This document shows positions 1-9,704 of a DNA stretch of 64,000 bases, piece by piece. The DNA comes from Leucobacter coleopterorum (GTDB lineage Bacteria > Actinomycetota > Actinomycetes > Actinomycetales > Microbacteriaceae). The position numbers and the translations under genes were made by a program. The stretch's first letter is position 1. Each line of letters begins with the position of its first letter. The DNA lies in assembly GCF_011382985.1 (NCBI RefSeq), contig NZ_CP049933.1:1054001-1118000 (forward strand), given 5' to 3'. A model generated the notes under the pieces. The model worked only from the letters and a program-made list of their open reading frames with translations, did no database searches and was not told the origin of the DNA.

Positions 1-362
1 TCGGACCCGACGGTTTTGCCAAGTTTGAACCGATCGCGCCCGAGGGTGTCGAAGCAGATTTTCAGCCGGGCGGTTTTGACCTGTTCAAAGCGATCCTGAT
101 CGCTCACGGTTGGTTCTACGTTGTGTATCTGATCTCAGATTTTATGCTGTGGAGCCCAATGCGCTGGAACTTCTGGCGATTTCTGCTGATCGCCCTCGGC
201 GGTGTGGTTCCATTCATGTCGTTCATTCTTGAGGCGCGGGTTGTGCGCGAGGTCAATGAGTTCCTTGCCACCCACGATGTTGAACCCGCTGCAGCATCCC
301 CAGATTCTCCAGCTTCATCCACCGCGGCGACGTCCGCACACAGCCCGGAAGGCCGTTCATGA
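1..362 (+). CDS. DUF3817 family membrane protein, C-terminal part
   Basis: The frame is open from the left edge of the window, so the N-terminus is missing. The visible part holds an amphipathic segment with [13 protein letters not shown], then [19 protein letters not shown] and a second hydrophobic stretch ending in EARVVREV. This pattern is that of the small actinobacterial DUF3817 membrane proteins, whose function is unknown. A Pro/Ala/Ser-rich tail follows. The stop overlaps the guaA start (ATGA at 359-362), which suggests translational coupling with guaA. Family assignment is from recognised sequence pattern; no function is claimed. Confidence 0.8.
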   Translation, partial: GPDGFAKFEPIAPEGVEADFQPGGFDLFKAILIAHGWFYVVYLISDFMLWSPMRWNFWRFLLIALGGVVPFMSFILEARVVREVNEFLATHDVEPAAASPDSPASSTAATSAHSPEGRS

Positions 363-1942
363 CCTCAAGCTCCCACACCAGGCACCGCCCGGTTCTCGTT
401 GTTGACTTTGGTGCTCAGTACGCTCAGCTGATCGCGCGTCGTGTGCGTGAGGCGGGTGTGTACTCTGAGCTTGTACCTCACACTATTACCGCTGAAGAGG
501 TGCGTGAGAAGCAGCCCCTCGGCATCGTGCTTTCGGGCGGACCGTCGTCGGTGTACGCGGAAGGTGCGCCCCAGTTCGATGACTCTATTTTTGAGCTCGG
601 GATCCCGACCCTTGGCATTTGCTACGGCTTCCAGGTCATGGCCCGTGCGCTTGGCGGCGTTGTTGGCAACACCGGAGATCGTGAGTACGGCGCGACCGAT
701 GCGCAGGTGCTTGCCGGTGGTGGGGCGATTCTCGGTGGTCAACCCGACGCGCAAAACGTCTGGATGAGTCACGGTGACGCGGTGCAGCAGGCCCCCGAGG
801 GCTTTGAGGTGCTCGCGAAGACCGCCGTCACGCCGGTTGCAGCCTTCGGCAGCGCCGAGAAGCGTATGTACGGTGTGCAGTGGCACCCCGAGGTGAAGCA
901 CTCTGACCACGGACAGCAGGTGCTTGAGAACTTCCTGCACCACGTTGCTGGCATCGCAAACGACTGGAACGCGGGCAACGTGATCTCGGAGCAGATCGCG
1001 CGGATTCGTGAGCAGGTCGGTAACGCGCGAGTCATTTCGGCGCTCTCTGGCGGGGTCGATTCAGCCGTTTCGACCGCCCTCGTACACCGCGCAATCGGTG
1101 ACCAGCTGACCGCGGTGTTTGTGGATCACGGACTGCTGCGTAAGGGTGAGCGTGAGCAGGTCGAAAAGGACTACGTCGAGTCGACGGGTGTGCGTCTGAT
1201 TACGGTTGAGGCCGCAGACACCTTCCTCGGACATCTCGCAGGCGTCACCGATCCCGAAGCGAAGCGCAAGATTATCGGCCGCGAGTTTATTCGTGCGTTC
1301 GAGCAGGTGCAGCGCGACCTCGTCAGCGAGGCGGCTGCCTCTGGCGAAAAGGTGAAGTTTCTGGTGCAGGGCACGCTGTACCCCGATGTTGTTGAGTCGG
1401 GTGGCGGATCCGGCACCGCAAATATCAAGTCGCACCACAACGTGGGTGGCTTGCCAGATGACCTTGATTTTGAGCTCATCGAACCGTTGCGCACGCTGTT
1501 TAAGGACGAGGTGCGTGCGATCGGTCGTGAACTTGGCATACCCGAGGCTATCGTTGGACGCCAGCCGTTCCCCGGACCCGGGCTCGGCATTCGTATTGTG
1601 GGCGAAGTGACCCGGGATCGTCTTGAGACGCTCCGCGAGGCTGACGCGATTGCTCGCGCTGAATTGACCGCTGCCGGGCTTGACGCCGAGATTTGGCAGT
1701 GTCCCGTGGTGCTGCTTGCTGATGTGCGCTCGGTGGGCGTGCAGGGTGATGGCCGCACCTACGGCCACCCGATTGTGCTGCGCCCGGTGTCGTCCGAGGA
1801 CGCGATGACGGCTGACTGGACGCGGGTGCCCTACGAGGTGCTCGCGAAGATCTCGAACCGGATTACCAACCAGGTGCCCGAGGTGAACCGCGTGGTGCTT
1901 GACGTCACGTCGAAGCCGCCGGGAACGATTGAGTGGGAGTAA
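359..1942 (+). CDS. guaA: GMP synthase (glutamine-hydrolysing)
   Basis: This enzyme converts XMP to GMP with ATP and glutamine, the last step of guanine nucleotide synthesis, in the cytosol. The 527-residue protein has the usual two-part design. Residues about 10-200 are a class I glutamine amidotransferase with nucleophile Cys88 (GICYG) and the His176/Glu178 pair (WHPEV). The ATP pyrophosphatase domain starts with the P-loop SGGVDS at 230-235. The C-terminal dimerisation part ends in the typical PPGTIEWE. Length and motifs are complete and the frame is intact. The start overlaps the stop of the DUF3817 gene. Confidence 0.98.
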   Translation: MTSSSHTRHRPVLVVDFGAQYAQLIARRVREAGVYSELVPHTITAEEVREKQPLGIVLSGGPSSVYAEGAPQFDDSIFELGIPTLGICYGFQVMARALGGVVGNTGDREYGATDAQVLAGGGAILGGQPDAQNVWMSHGDAVQQAPEGFEVLAKTAVTPVAAFGSAEKRMYGVQWHPEVKHSDHGQQVLENFLHHVAGIANDWNAGNVISEQIARIREQVGNARVISALSGGVDSAVSTALVHRAIGDQLTAVFVDHGLLRKGEREQVEKDYVESTGVRLITVEAADTFLGHLAGVTDPEAKRKIIGREFIRAFEQVQRDLVSEAAASGEKVKFLVQGTLYPDVVESGGGSGTANIKSHHNVGGLPDDLDFELIEPLRTLFKDEVRAIGRELGIPEAIVGRQPFPGPGLGIRIVGEVTRDRLETLREADAIARAELTAAGLDAEIWQCPVVLLADVRSVGVQGDGRTYGHPIVLRPVSSEDAMTADWTRVPYEVLAKISNRITNQVPEVNRVVLDVTSKPPGTIEWE

Positions 1943-1974
1943 AGCGCCGAGTTTTCCGGCGTAACGTGGACACC

Positions 1975-2172
1975 ATGAACAAGAACAAAAGCCCGCTGTT
2001 TGGTGTGTCAGCGGTTTGGGTCATCGCCGGAATCGTGCTGGGCGGTGCAGTTGGAGGCTTCGTCGGTTCCATCGGCAACATGATCGGCGCCGGGATTGGT
2101 GTCGGTCTCGCGATAGGTGCGGTCGTCGGCTTTATTCTCGGTATGCCGCGTGGTGATGGAGACGCTGACTAG
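1975..2172 (+). CDS. Small glycine-rich membrane protein
   Basis: A 65-residue protein beginning MNKNKSPLFGVSAVW. It carries two hydrophobic segments (about residues 8-27 and 34-57) with repeated Gly-Gly/Gly-x-Gly spacing, which resembles glycine-zipper helices, and a short acidic tail (RGDGDAD). The same frame is open from 1933, but the ATG at 1975 is preferred because it lies outside guaA. There is no clear Shine-Dalgarno; a TAACGT box lies seven bases upstream, so a leaderless transcript is possible. No family recognised and no function proposed. Confidence 0.6.
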   Translation: MNKNKSPLFGVSAVWVIAGIVLGGAVGGFVGSIGNMIGAGIGVGLAIGAVVGFILGMPRGDGDAD

Positions 2173-2266
2173 CCTGTGAGTGGCCAGGGTGCCCCATCTG
2201 GTCGTGCGAGTTTGCCGGTTCGGATCACTTCAACCTGCAAACCCACACCACCCGTTGGGTGCTGAG

Positions 2267-2629
2267 CTACCTGTCGATCTGGGTGACCCGGCGCTGCAAA
2301 AAGTGGTCGAGCAACTCGATGGGCAATGTTTGTCCCTTTTTGAGGTGGATCGATCCCTTTGTGCTGTCGAGCCCAGCCTCTGTGACGGCCTCGGCGAGCT
2401 CGCCGAGATTTCCGAAGGGGTACACGCCGATGTGTTTTTTGGTGCTCATAACGGCAATGAGACCCTTGCCCTTGTACATAAGCGTGGGCATACCGTAACT
2501 CAGGCCTTCGACCGTTTCTGGAACAACCTCGCGCGCACGCGCGTAAATCTCGAGGATGCGCTCACGTTCCTCACTGGGAAGGGTGGCGAGGTAATCACTG
2601 ATTTCGGTGCCGGTTGGTGCGTTGCCCAT
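2267..2629 (-). CDS. DUF1801 (YdhG-like) domain protein
   Basis: A 120-residue soluble protein. It contains the DUF1801 pattern: an N-terminal helical part (EISDYLATLPSEERERI), the central VEGLSYGMPTLMYKGKGL, then KKHIGVYPFG and a lysine-rich GSIHLKKGQTLP near the end. Members have a frataxin-like fold (Bacillus YdhG/Fra has been linked to iron handling), but the role here is not known. It lies downstream of the Bax-inhibitor-like gene on the same strand, separated by a strong hairpin, so it probably has its own transcription start. A second DUF1801 protein is encoded at 32866-33309. Confidence 0.8.
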   Translation of the reverse strand: MGNAPTGTEISDYLATLPSEERERILEIYARAREVVPETVEGLSYGMPTLMYKGKGLIAVMSTKKHIGVYPFGNLGELAEAVTEAGLDSTKGSIHLKKGQTLPIELLDHFLQRRVTQIDR

Positions 2630-2663
2630 GTAGGCAGTATCCCACGGCGGGATGCAAATACGT

Positions 2664-2733
2664 CAGCCGGTGCTGAGCGCAAGGCCGGTTGGAAACTTGC
2701 GAATCCAACCGGCCGAGCGTTCAGCACCGGCTG
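2664..2733 (-). terminator. Long hairpin between Bax-inhibitor-like and DUF1801 genes
   Basis: Two 30-base arms (2664-2693 and 2704-2733) pair with only three mismatches around a ten-base loop. The inner arm is ggccggttgga / tccaaccggcc and the outer arm cagccggtgctgag / the near-complement. It lies directly after the Bax-inhibitor-like gene, so it most likely ends that transcript. No long T-run follows, as is common in actinobacterial terminators. Confidence 0.65.
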
Positions 2734-2770
2734 AGCGTTCAGCGCATACTGATACGCTAGAAGTCGGAGA

Positions 2771-3610
2771 TTAGTCGCCGCGCAGGATCGCGAGCAGACG
2801 CAGGATCTCGACGTAGAGCCAGATCAGTGTGACCATGAGGCCAAACGCCGCCGACCAGGCCCACTTCTCGGGGACGCGGTTCTTCACGCCGTTCTGGATC
2901 ATCTCGAAGTCCATGACCAGGGAGTATGAGGCAAGGATGATTGCAAGGGCACCGATGGCGATGCCAAGCCAGCCCGACCGCATACCCCAAGGATTGTCCG
3001 TGAGGTTAAACACCATCAGGACAAAGTTCACCAGAGAGAACGCCGCATAACCGATGATAGCGACCATGAAGATTTTGGTCGCACGCGGGCTAGTGCGGAC
3101 CTTGCCGCTGCGGAACAGGAGTAGCACAGTTGCGAACACAATGAGTGTGCCCATGATCGCCTGCGAGACGATTCCTGACCACTGCGCCTCAAAGACGCCA
3201 GAGATGCCACCCAAGAACACACCCTGGAATACGGCGTAGAGCACGATGAGCGGAACGCTCGGCTCTTTTTTAAACGCGTTGACGAGGCCGAGCACGAGGC
3301 CAACAATCGCCGCGGGGAGTGCAAGAGCGGGCATAAACCAGCCCACCGCACCAAACGCGAGCACAATGAGGAACAGCATCACGGTCTTCGAGATGGTGTT
3401 CTCGTAGGTCATAGGCTTGTCGGAGGGAACGATGACCGGTGGCTGCTGAACGGAGTCGGCTGATGCCGATGCGTTCTCAGCGCTCGCCGATGCATCAACT
3501 CCGGGGCGCTGCGTCTGTGCCGCGGGCTGATCGTAGATGCGGCGCAGTTCGTCAGCGGTAAGTGTTTTACCGTTGAGAGCCGGATTGTTGCTGAGAGCCG
3601 GGTTGCTCAT
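2771..3610 (-). CDS. Bax inhibitor-1/YccA family membrane protein
   Basis: A 279-residue integral membrane protein. The first about 95 residues are hydrophilic and Ala/Ser/Gln-rich. Seven hydrophobic helices follow, from TISKTVMLFLIVLAFGAVGW to WSAAFGLMVTLIWLYVEILR. The short C-terminus ends LLAILRGD. This arrangement matches the actinobacterial BI-1/YccA (TMBIM) family, members of which act as proton- or calcium-leak channels or protease modulators in other bacteria. The role here is unknown. The frame is intact. The start is the ATG at 3610, preceded on its strand by a GGAAAGGAAT-type ribosome site. Confidence 0.9.
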   Translation of the reverse strand: MSNPALSNNPALNGKTLTADELRRIYDQPAAQTQRPGVDASASAENASASADSVQQPPVIVPSDKPMTYENTISKTVMLFLIVLAFGAVGWFMPALALPAAIVGLVLGLVNAFKKEPSVPLIVLYAVFQGVFLGGISGVFEAQWSGIVSQAIMGTLIVFATVLLLFRSGKVRTSPRATKIFMVAIIGYAAFSLVNFVLMVFNLTDNPWGMRSGWLGIAIGALAIILASYSLVMDFEMIQNGVKNRVPEKWAWSAAFGLMVTLIWLYVEILRLLAILRGD

Positions 3611-3712
3611 GCGTCGGATTCCTTTCCAGGCGTGTGAGTTTCCTCAAGCCTAGTGGGGAATGGCTTTACTGCGGCTGAGACTTTGGGGCTCGTTCGCCGC
3701 AGGCGCAGGATC

Positions 3713-3718
3713 TAGGCT
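3713..3718 (+). promoter_or_regulatory. -10 box of the GDPD gene, probably leaderless
   Basis: The sequence atctaggctcgaactATG places a TAGGCT -10 box six bases before the start codon. Transcription would then begin at or next to the ATG, as in many actinobacterial leaderless mRNAs. No Shine-Dalgarno is visible in this interval. Confidence 0.45.
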
Positions 3719-3724
3719 CGAACT

Positions 3725-4759
3725 ATGACAGCTTCGTCGCCTGCCCCGCTCGTGATCGGCCACCGTGGCGCCTCCGGGTACCGCCCGGAGCACACCGCGT
3801 CCGCCTACCGCCTCGCGTTCGAGCTGGGAGCTGACGCTGTTGAGCCAGATATCGTCGCAACGAGCGACGGTGTGCTGGTGGTGCGCCACGAAAACGAGAT
3901 TTCAACGACCACCGATGTCGCAGACCGTCCGGAATTCGCGGCTCGACGAACGACCAAAACCGTTGACGGAGTGAGGCTGACCGGATGGTTTACCGAGGAT
4001 TTCACCTGGGCAGAGCTTGCGACGCTGCGTTGCCGGGAAAGGCTGCCGAAGATCCGACCCTCAAACGTTGCGCACGATAACACCGAGCCGATCCTGCGCC
4101 TGCGTGACGTGCTCGCGATCGTTGATGAGCGGAGCGTGGCGCAAATAAGGCCGCTGCGAGTGGTCGTGGAGATCAAACACGATCACTACTTTCGCCAGCT
4201 GGGGCTTGACCTGGTTGAGCTGCTGCTCGCGGAACTTCAGGCAACGGGCTGGGCGGATCGGCCGGAGCAACTCATCATTGAGGCGTTTGAACTCGGGGCG
4301 CTGTCGCGTCTGCGCGAGGCTGGGGTGCGGGCTCGACTCGTGTTTCTTGCCGAGAGGATCGGCAGCCCCGCCGACGAGGTTGCTGCCCATGAGGCAAACC
4401 ACGGATACAAGGCCCGCAGCTACGCGTGGTTTCGCAGCAACGAGGGTCTTGATCTGCTCGCGACCGTTGTCGACGGCATCAGCGTTGCAAAGTGGAACAT
4501 CATTCGGCTCAACGCGCTCGGTCGCGCAACCGGCACGAGCGATCTTGTGCAGCGCGCCCACGACCGGGGGTTGCTCGTCTATACGTGGACGCTACGCCCC
4601 GAGAACCGCTTTCTCAACTTGCGTTTTCAGACTTCGGTGCACGGCGCCGAATGGGGCGACTGGCGGGGAGAGTTCGCGCTCGTGCTGGCGTCTGGGGTGG
4701 ACGGCATCTTCGTGGATCACCCAGACATCGCGCTCGCTGCGCGCAAGGAGCGCCCCTGA
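3725..4759 (+). CDS. Glycerophosphodiester phosphodiesterase
   Basis: A 344-residue cytosolic or peripheral enzyme that hydrolyses glycerophosphodiesters to glycerol 3-phosphate and an alcohol. The GDPD TIM-barrel signature is clear: His13-Arg14 in GHRGASGYRPEH, the metal ligands Glu40 and Asp42 in VEPDIVATSDG, and the second catalytic His55 in VRHEN. Later barrel elements include VVVEIKHD, YTWTLRPEN and the closing GVDGIFVDHPD. There is no signal peptide, unlike periplasmic GlpQ. The frame is intact. It ends just before a perfect inverted repeat shared with the convergent asparaginase gene. Confidence 0.93.
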   Translation: MTASSPAPLVIGHRGASGYRPEHTASAYRLAFELGADAVEPDIVATSDGVLVVRHENEISTTTDVADRPEFAARRTTKTVDGVRLTGWFTEDFTWAELATLRCRERLPKIRPSNVAHDNTEPILRLRDVLAIVDERSVAQIRPLRVVVEIKHDHYFRQLGLDLVELLLAELQATGWADRPEQLIIEAFELGALSRLREAGVRARLVFLAERIGSPADEVAAHEANHGYKARSYAWFRSNEGLDLLATVVDGISVAKWNIIRLNALGRATGTSDLVQRAHDRGLLVYTWTLRPENRFLNLRFQTSVHGAEWGDWRGEFALVLASGVDGIFVDHPDIALAARKERP

Positions 4760-4775
4760 AGGCCGCGATCTAGTC

Positions 4776-4820
4776 GTGCCAGTTTGCCGCATGATCTCAG
4801 ACTAAGCGGCAAACTGGCAC
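4776..4820. terminator. Bidirectional terminator between convergent genes
   Basis: A perfect 15-base inverted repeat (gtgccagtttgccgc at 4776-4790, complement at 4806-4820) with a 15-base loop. It lies between the GDPD stop at 4759 and the asparaginase stop at 4843, so it can serve both strands. Confidence 0.75.
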
Positions 4821-4842
4821 CGCTGGATTAATCGGGAGAAGA

Positions 4843-5847
4843 CTAACCCCGAGTCACGCACTCGCCCACTAGGTTCCGGGACAAGAGCTGCGCGAGATCC
4901 TCGCCCCTGAAACCTGCGTCGAGCAGGTAGCCGAGTTTTGCGATTGCTGCCTCGAGCGTCAGGTCACTACCGTCGAGCACGCCCGCTGCCGCCAACTCGT
5001 GACCCACGGCGTAGCGCGCGAGATCCACACCGCCTGTCGCACACTGCGTGATTGCCAGGACAGGGATCTCGCTGCAGATCTCACGTAGCACCCCCAGCAT
5101 GCCGGGGCGCGCCATCGGGGCGTTGCCGCTGCCGTAGCACTCCAGCACGAGTCCATCGGGTTTGCCACCGACGGCCGCGCGCACGTCTTCTGCCGTGACA
5201 CCCGGTACGAAGCGGAAACTGAGCACACGCACGGGGTTGCGGCTGTCAGGTTCTGCGAGGAGTTTCGGGGTGCCGCTGGGCTGGCTCGCGAGGGGTAGGG
5301 CCGCTTCGAACGCGGTGAGTGAGGTGCTGCTGTGTTTTGTGGTGCGCACTGCGGGCAGGATCGCGCCGCCGAACACAATCGACACCGGTGAGCCGAGTGC
5401 GGCCCTCGCGGCGGTGCGCAGTGCGAGTGTGAGGTTTGCGATGGCATCGGTGTTGTCGGCGCCGTGCGGAAACTGGCTGCCTGTCACAACGACGGGCACG
5501 CCAAGGTCTGCGAGGTCAAAGGCGAGACGTGACGCGGTGTAGGCGAGTGTGTCGGTGCCGTGGGTGATAACGACACCCCTTGGACGCTGCGTGCGCACCC
5601 TTGCGCGGATTGCACGGGCGATGCGCGGTGCAGTGCTCGCGTCGGCGTTGGCGCTGTCAATCGATGGGTGTAGATGATTTATGCGCCAGTTGATCCCGAG
5701 TGGAGTTGCGATGTCGGCGATGAGCGCCTCAAGGATCTCGGGGAAATCGGGATCTGGGGCGAGCCCGTTGTCGGTGCTGCGCATGCCGATCGTGCCGCCC
5801 GTGGCGAAGACGAGTACGGAGGGCTTTGGCCCGGGGTTCGTGGACAT
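4843..5847 (-). CDS. L-asparaginase (type I/II family)
   Basis: Hydrolyses L-asparagine to aspartate and ammonia. With the start at 5847 (MSTNPGPKPSVLVFATGG) the product has 334 residues, normal for the family. The first threonine site lies in ATGGTIG (Thr16) and the second in THGTDT (Thr98-Asp99). Further family signatures are VVTGSQ with NTDAIANL, TKHSS, and a C-terminal domain with VLECYGSGNAP and ITQCATGGVD. An upstream extension to 5916 would add a Pro/Arg-rich stretch without family similarity and is not used. No signal peptide is seen, so the enzyme is probably cytosolic. Confidence 0.93.
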   Translation of the reverse strand: MSTNPGPKPSVLVFATGGTIGMRSTDNGLAPDPDFPEILEALIADIATPLGINWRINHLHPSIDSANADASTAPRIARAIRARVRTQRPRGVVITHGTDTLAYTASRLAFDLADLGVPVVVTGSQFPHGADNTDAIANLTLALRTAARAALGSPVSIVFGGAILPAVRTTKHSSTSLTAFEAALPLASQPSGTPKLLAEPDSRNPVRVLSFRFVPGVTAEDVRAAVGGKPDGLVLECYGSGNAPMARPGMLGVLREICSEIPVLAITQCATGGVDLARYAVGHELAAAGVLDGSDLTLEAAIAKLGYLLDAGFRGEDLAQLLSRNLVGECVTRG

Positions 5848-5962
5848 CCCTCTATTGTGTCTGAAAGTGGGGTGGGGCGTGGGTGGTAAGTGGGCGGGGA
5901 AGCGGACGCGGCGCAAGAGCGAGAGCAGTAGGGCTCAGGGCGTGAATGTCGGTGGTGCAATC

Positions 5963-5968
5963 TAGACT
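5963..5968 (+). promoter_or_regulatory. -10 box upstream of pcrA
   Basis: A TAGACT hexamer in caatctagactgggggg lies ten bases before the ATG at 5979. The same TAGACT box precedes sucC (21222-21227) and the DUF6350 gene (61033-61038). The G-run between box and ATG could still act as a weak ribosome site. Confidence 0.4.
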
Positions 5969-5978
5969 GGGGGGCACA

Positions 5979-8556
5979 ATGAGCGACTTCGAACTTCTTG
6001 ATCCTTTTGGGATCCCCTACGGCCCGGGGTGGCGGGTAACGGCGGTGACGGTAACACGGGTGCCGCCGCAGGCGGGGCTGATCCGCTGCTTGACGGACTG
6101 AACCCGGCGCAGTCTCGGGCGGTGACGGCGCGTGGGCCCGCGCTGCTGATTGTTGCGGGGGCGGGGTCAGGCAAGACCCGTGTGCTGACCCATCGCATTG
6201 CGCACCTGATTCGCCAGCGCGAAGCCTGGCCGAGCCAGATTCTTGCGATCACCTTTACGAACAAGGCCGCGGCCGAGATGCGCGAGCGCATTGACGGACT
6301 GCTTGGTTCGGGGGCCGAGGGCATGTGGGTGTCAACGTTCCACTCGGCCTGCGTGCGAATCCTGCGCCGAGAGGCTGAGCGCTTTGGGTACGTGTCGGGC
6401 TTCACGATCTACGATTCGGCCGATTCGCGCGCGCTGCTGAAACGAATCATCAAGGAGCTTGACGCCGACACCTACGGCTTCACTCCGGCGAACGCTGGAT
6501 CGAAGATATCGCGGTTGAAGAACGAGCTCACCGACGCCGATGCTTACGCAAAAACGATGAACGAGAGCGATCCGCGTGACCGCCTCTTTGTCGAGATCTT
6601 CAAGCAGTACGAGCAGGAGTTGCGCCGGGCCAACGCCTTCGACTTCGATGATCTCATCGGACAGACGGTTCACCTGTTCCGCGCGCACCCCGACGTTGCT
6701 GCGATCTACCAGCGGCGCTTCCGGCACATTCTGGTTGACGAGTACCAGGATACGAACCACGCGCAGTATTCCTTGATTCGCGAACTCACCCGGCCGGTCG
6801 AACCCGAAGAAGTTGAGCGGTTGGTGCCGCCGATTCGAGACCGTGAAATCGACGCGTCGGGGCGGATCCCGGCCGCGAACCTCACCGTGGTGGGTGACTC
6901 CGACCAGTCGATCTACGCGTTCCGCGGTGCCGACATTCGCAACATCGTTGAGTTTGAGCGGGACTTCAAGGGTGCCGAAGTCGTGAAACTCGAGCAGAAC
7001 TATCGCTCGACGCAGAACATTTTGAGCGCTGCCAACGCCGTCATTGGCAATAACTTCGACCGCCAAGAGAAGAACCTCTGGACGGCGGAGGGAGACGGCG
7101 AGCGTATCGTTGGCTTCACGGGGTACTCGCAGCACGACGAGGCTCGGTTTGTCGCCGAAGAGGTCGAGGATCTGCACCGAGCGGGACTCAACTACAGTGA
7201 CATCGCAGTGTTCTATCGCACGAACTCGCAGACGCGTGCGCTTGAAGAACTGCTGATTCGCTCGGCGATCCCGTATCGTGTGCTCGGCGGCACCAAATTC
7301 TACGAGCGCGCCGAGATCAAAGATGCGATGGCGTATCTGACCAGCATTGCGAACCCCTACGATCCAATCACCTGGTCCCGTTTGCTGGGGGCTCCGAAGC
7401 GCGGAATTGGTCCGATGGCCGAGGCTCACCTTGCCAACTTCCAAGAGGCGCAGGGCCTCAATTTTCACGAGGCCATGCTGCGCTGCGACGAACTCTCGTT
7501 CGGGCCGAAGGTGCGCGGGGCGATCCTGAGCCTTGCTGAGCTGCTGACTCGCGCCGCCAAAATGGCCGCCGGGGATCCTGAGCATGATCAGGCACCAGCA
7601 CCCGTTGGCGACCTGCTCAAGCTGATTCTCGACGAGACCGAGATGATCGAGAAGCTGCGGGCCAAGCGCGATCCGCAAGACGACGCGCGCGCCGAGAACC
7701 TTGAAGAGCTCGTGGCCGTAGCTCGCGAGTTCGACGTGAAGCAGCCCGGGGCGGGGCTGATCGCGTTCCTGACCGAGGTGAGTCTGGTGGCGGCCGCCGA
7801 CGATCTCGATGATTCCAGCGGCACTGTGTCGCTCATGACCATGCACACGGCGAAGGGGCTGGAGTTTAAGGCTGTGTTCATTACTGGCGTTGAAGAGGGG
7901 CTGCTGCCGCACCAGATGTCGGTTGATGAGGTCGGCGGCATCAATGAGGAGCGGCGCCTCATGTACGTCGGCATCACGCGCGCTCGTGAGCGGCTGTATC
8001 TTACCCTCGCGAGCACCCGAGCGGTGTTCGGAGACGTGTCTGTGGCCATGCCGTCGCGCTTCCTGCAAGAGATTCCCGAGGGGCTCATTGACTGGCGGCA
8101 GTCACCGGGTGAGGTGACGAGTCGCGGCGGCACCGAGTCGCGGGCGCTGAACGCGCCGCGTGGTGGTGGCTACGGTGGCAGCGGGGCGGGATCCCGCTCG
8201 CGCACTGACTCCTCCGTGAGTTTTGGGTCTGGTGGCGGTTACTCAAGCGCGGCCGTCAGTGAACCCGCGAGCGGCAACATGCAGTCGGCGCTCGACAAGT
8301 GGCGAGAGCGAAAGAAGGCGGCGAAGCAGGCTCAGGCGGCCGGGGAGGGTTCCCTAATACGATCATGGGGAACGTGCGCGACAACGGTGACATGGAGCTC
8401 GCGCCCGGTGACCGTATCCGGCATGACGAGTACGGCGAGGGACGGGTCTCTGCGGTCACGGGTGCGGGATCGAAGCGGATCGCGCACGCCGTGTTTGATT
8501 CCGTGGGCGAGCGAAAGCTGCTTGTGAAGCTCGCTCCGATTGAAAAGTTGGAGTAG
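5979..8556 (+). CDS. pcrA: ATP-dependent DNA helicase PcrA/UvrD
   Basis: A superfamily 1A 3'-5' helicase for repair and replication-transcription conflict. Motifs run in order: LNPAQSRAV (Q motif), AGAGSGKTR (Walker A), VDEYQDTN (Walker B), GDSDQSIYAFRGAD, LEQNYRS, TMHTAKGLEF and VGITRARERL. The PcrA C-terminal beta-barrel is PGDRIRHDEYGEGRV. Two frame breaks are present. One missing G near 6026-6029 joins MSDFELLDPFGIPYGP to the helicase frame, which otherwise starts only at a GTG (6029). One missing base near 8352-8354 joins the body to the C-terminal domain. The restored length is about 859 residues, normal for actinobacteria. Confidence 0.92.
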
Positions 8557-8652
8557 CTGGAAGCTTATTAGCTCGGTAGATCATGAGGCAGGCCCATGCT
8601 GCAGTGCTCCGCTAGTCAATCGAATAATAGAATTTTGCGTGCGGCCGGACAC

Positions 8653-9611
8653 TTATTTTCCATTCGACACACCCATTGAATGAATAACCCTGTCTTGCAC
8701 GCGATACCCTATACATACCTCGCAGTATTCGGTATCGTGATCATGATTTTTTCGTCGTTTTGGGCCGAACATAACAAACCCAACAAGAGCGGGTGCGGCA
8801 ACCATCATAATTAGCCACCAAGGAAACCCCGCTTCCCCCTCTCCGAAGACTTGCTGCTCGGCCTGTTCCGGCAGAGCCGCTCGAACTCCACGTACGAGCA
8901 ACCGGTGGGTATTGACATTAAGGGGGTGCAAGTTACCAGCGTTACATAGTCCTCACCCGGTGTAATAATGAGGTCTTTGATGTTGTCGGGTGTGACGATT
9001 GAGATCTGATCCACTTGATAAGAAAGCTCTTCCCCCATCACTCTGATGGAGAAGTAGTCCCCCCTCTTCACCTCACCCAGCCGCGTGAGCATCGAGGCTT
9101 GCGGTAAACCAGAGTGTGCAGTCATGACGGCGTGTGTTCCTTTTCCCCCGACTGGAAGTGAAGAACCGAAAAGGTGGCCACCACCGTCCTCAAGTGCTTT
9201 GGCCTCTGTGCCATGACGAATGGGCAACTTTACAGCGATCTTAGGGATGCTCAATTCTGCCATTACGTCACTGTCAGGCAATCGGAGTTGCCGTGTGTAG
9301 TCTTCGTAGGTCGCTGACGTGTCCTCACGGTCGTTGCTGTTGCTGTAGGGGTCACGCAACACACCGAGCGGCAGGGTTTTGTTGTAGCTTCTTGCCGCGG
9401 CAAGTATTTGAAGTCGTTCTCTGTCAGGTAAAGATTGGGCTTCTCGCGCGTAAGAATCCACGAGATCTCCCTGCGTACGAGCCGACACCCAAGTCGCTGC
9501 AGCCGGGTAGCACATCACACTGACGCCGACGAATGCGGCGATAAGTACGGCGATTTTTGTCCACATTAGACTGCGATTCGATTTGGCAGCCTCATTCTGT
9601 GCCTTCACCAA
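8653..9611 (-). CDS. Class C sortase (pilus polymerase)
   Basis: Transpeptidase that links pilin subunits on the outer membrane face. The restored product has about 319 residues with an N-terminal membrane anchor (MWTKIAVLIAAFVGVSVM) and a lid segment with VLRDPYSN (class C Asp-Pro-aromatic). The catalytic residues are His in VMTAHSGLP, Cys in TLVTCTP and Arg in RLLVRG. A C-terminal helix (WWLIMMVAAPALVGFVMF) with a basic tail follows, typical of class C. The frame breaks at a five-G run (8922-8926 on the plus strand); a sixth base joins TLVTCTPL to NVNTHRLLVRG. It is the third gene of the tip-backbone-sortase operon. Confidence 0.88.
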
Positions 9612-9704
9612 TACGTGCTCACCCTCAATACTGACTCATACAGCTGACCGGCACGGCGCAAAGGCCACTGCCCTCACGCCGCGCCGATCAGATCAGATCA
9701 GGAA

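Noticed and set aside
5848-5916. Longer asparaginase N-terminus
   Set aside because: The 23 extra residues are Pro/Arg/His-rich and not a signal peptide; family similarity starts after MSTNPGPKPS.
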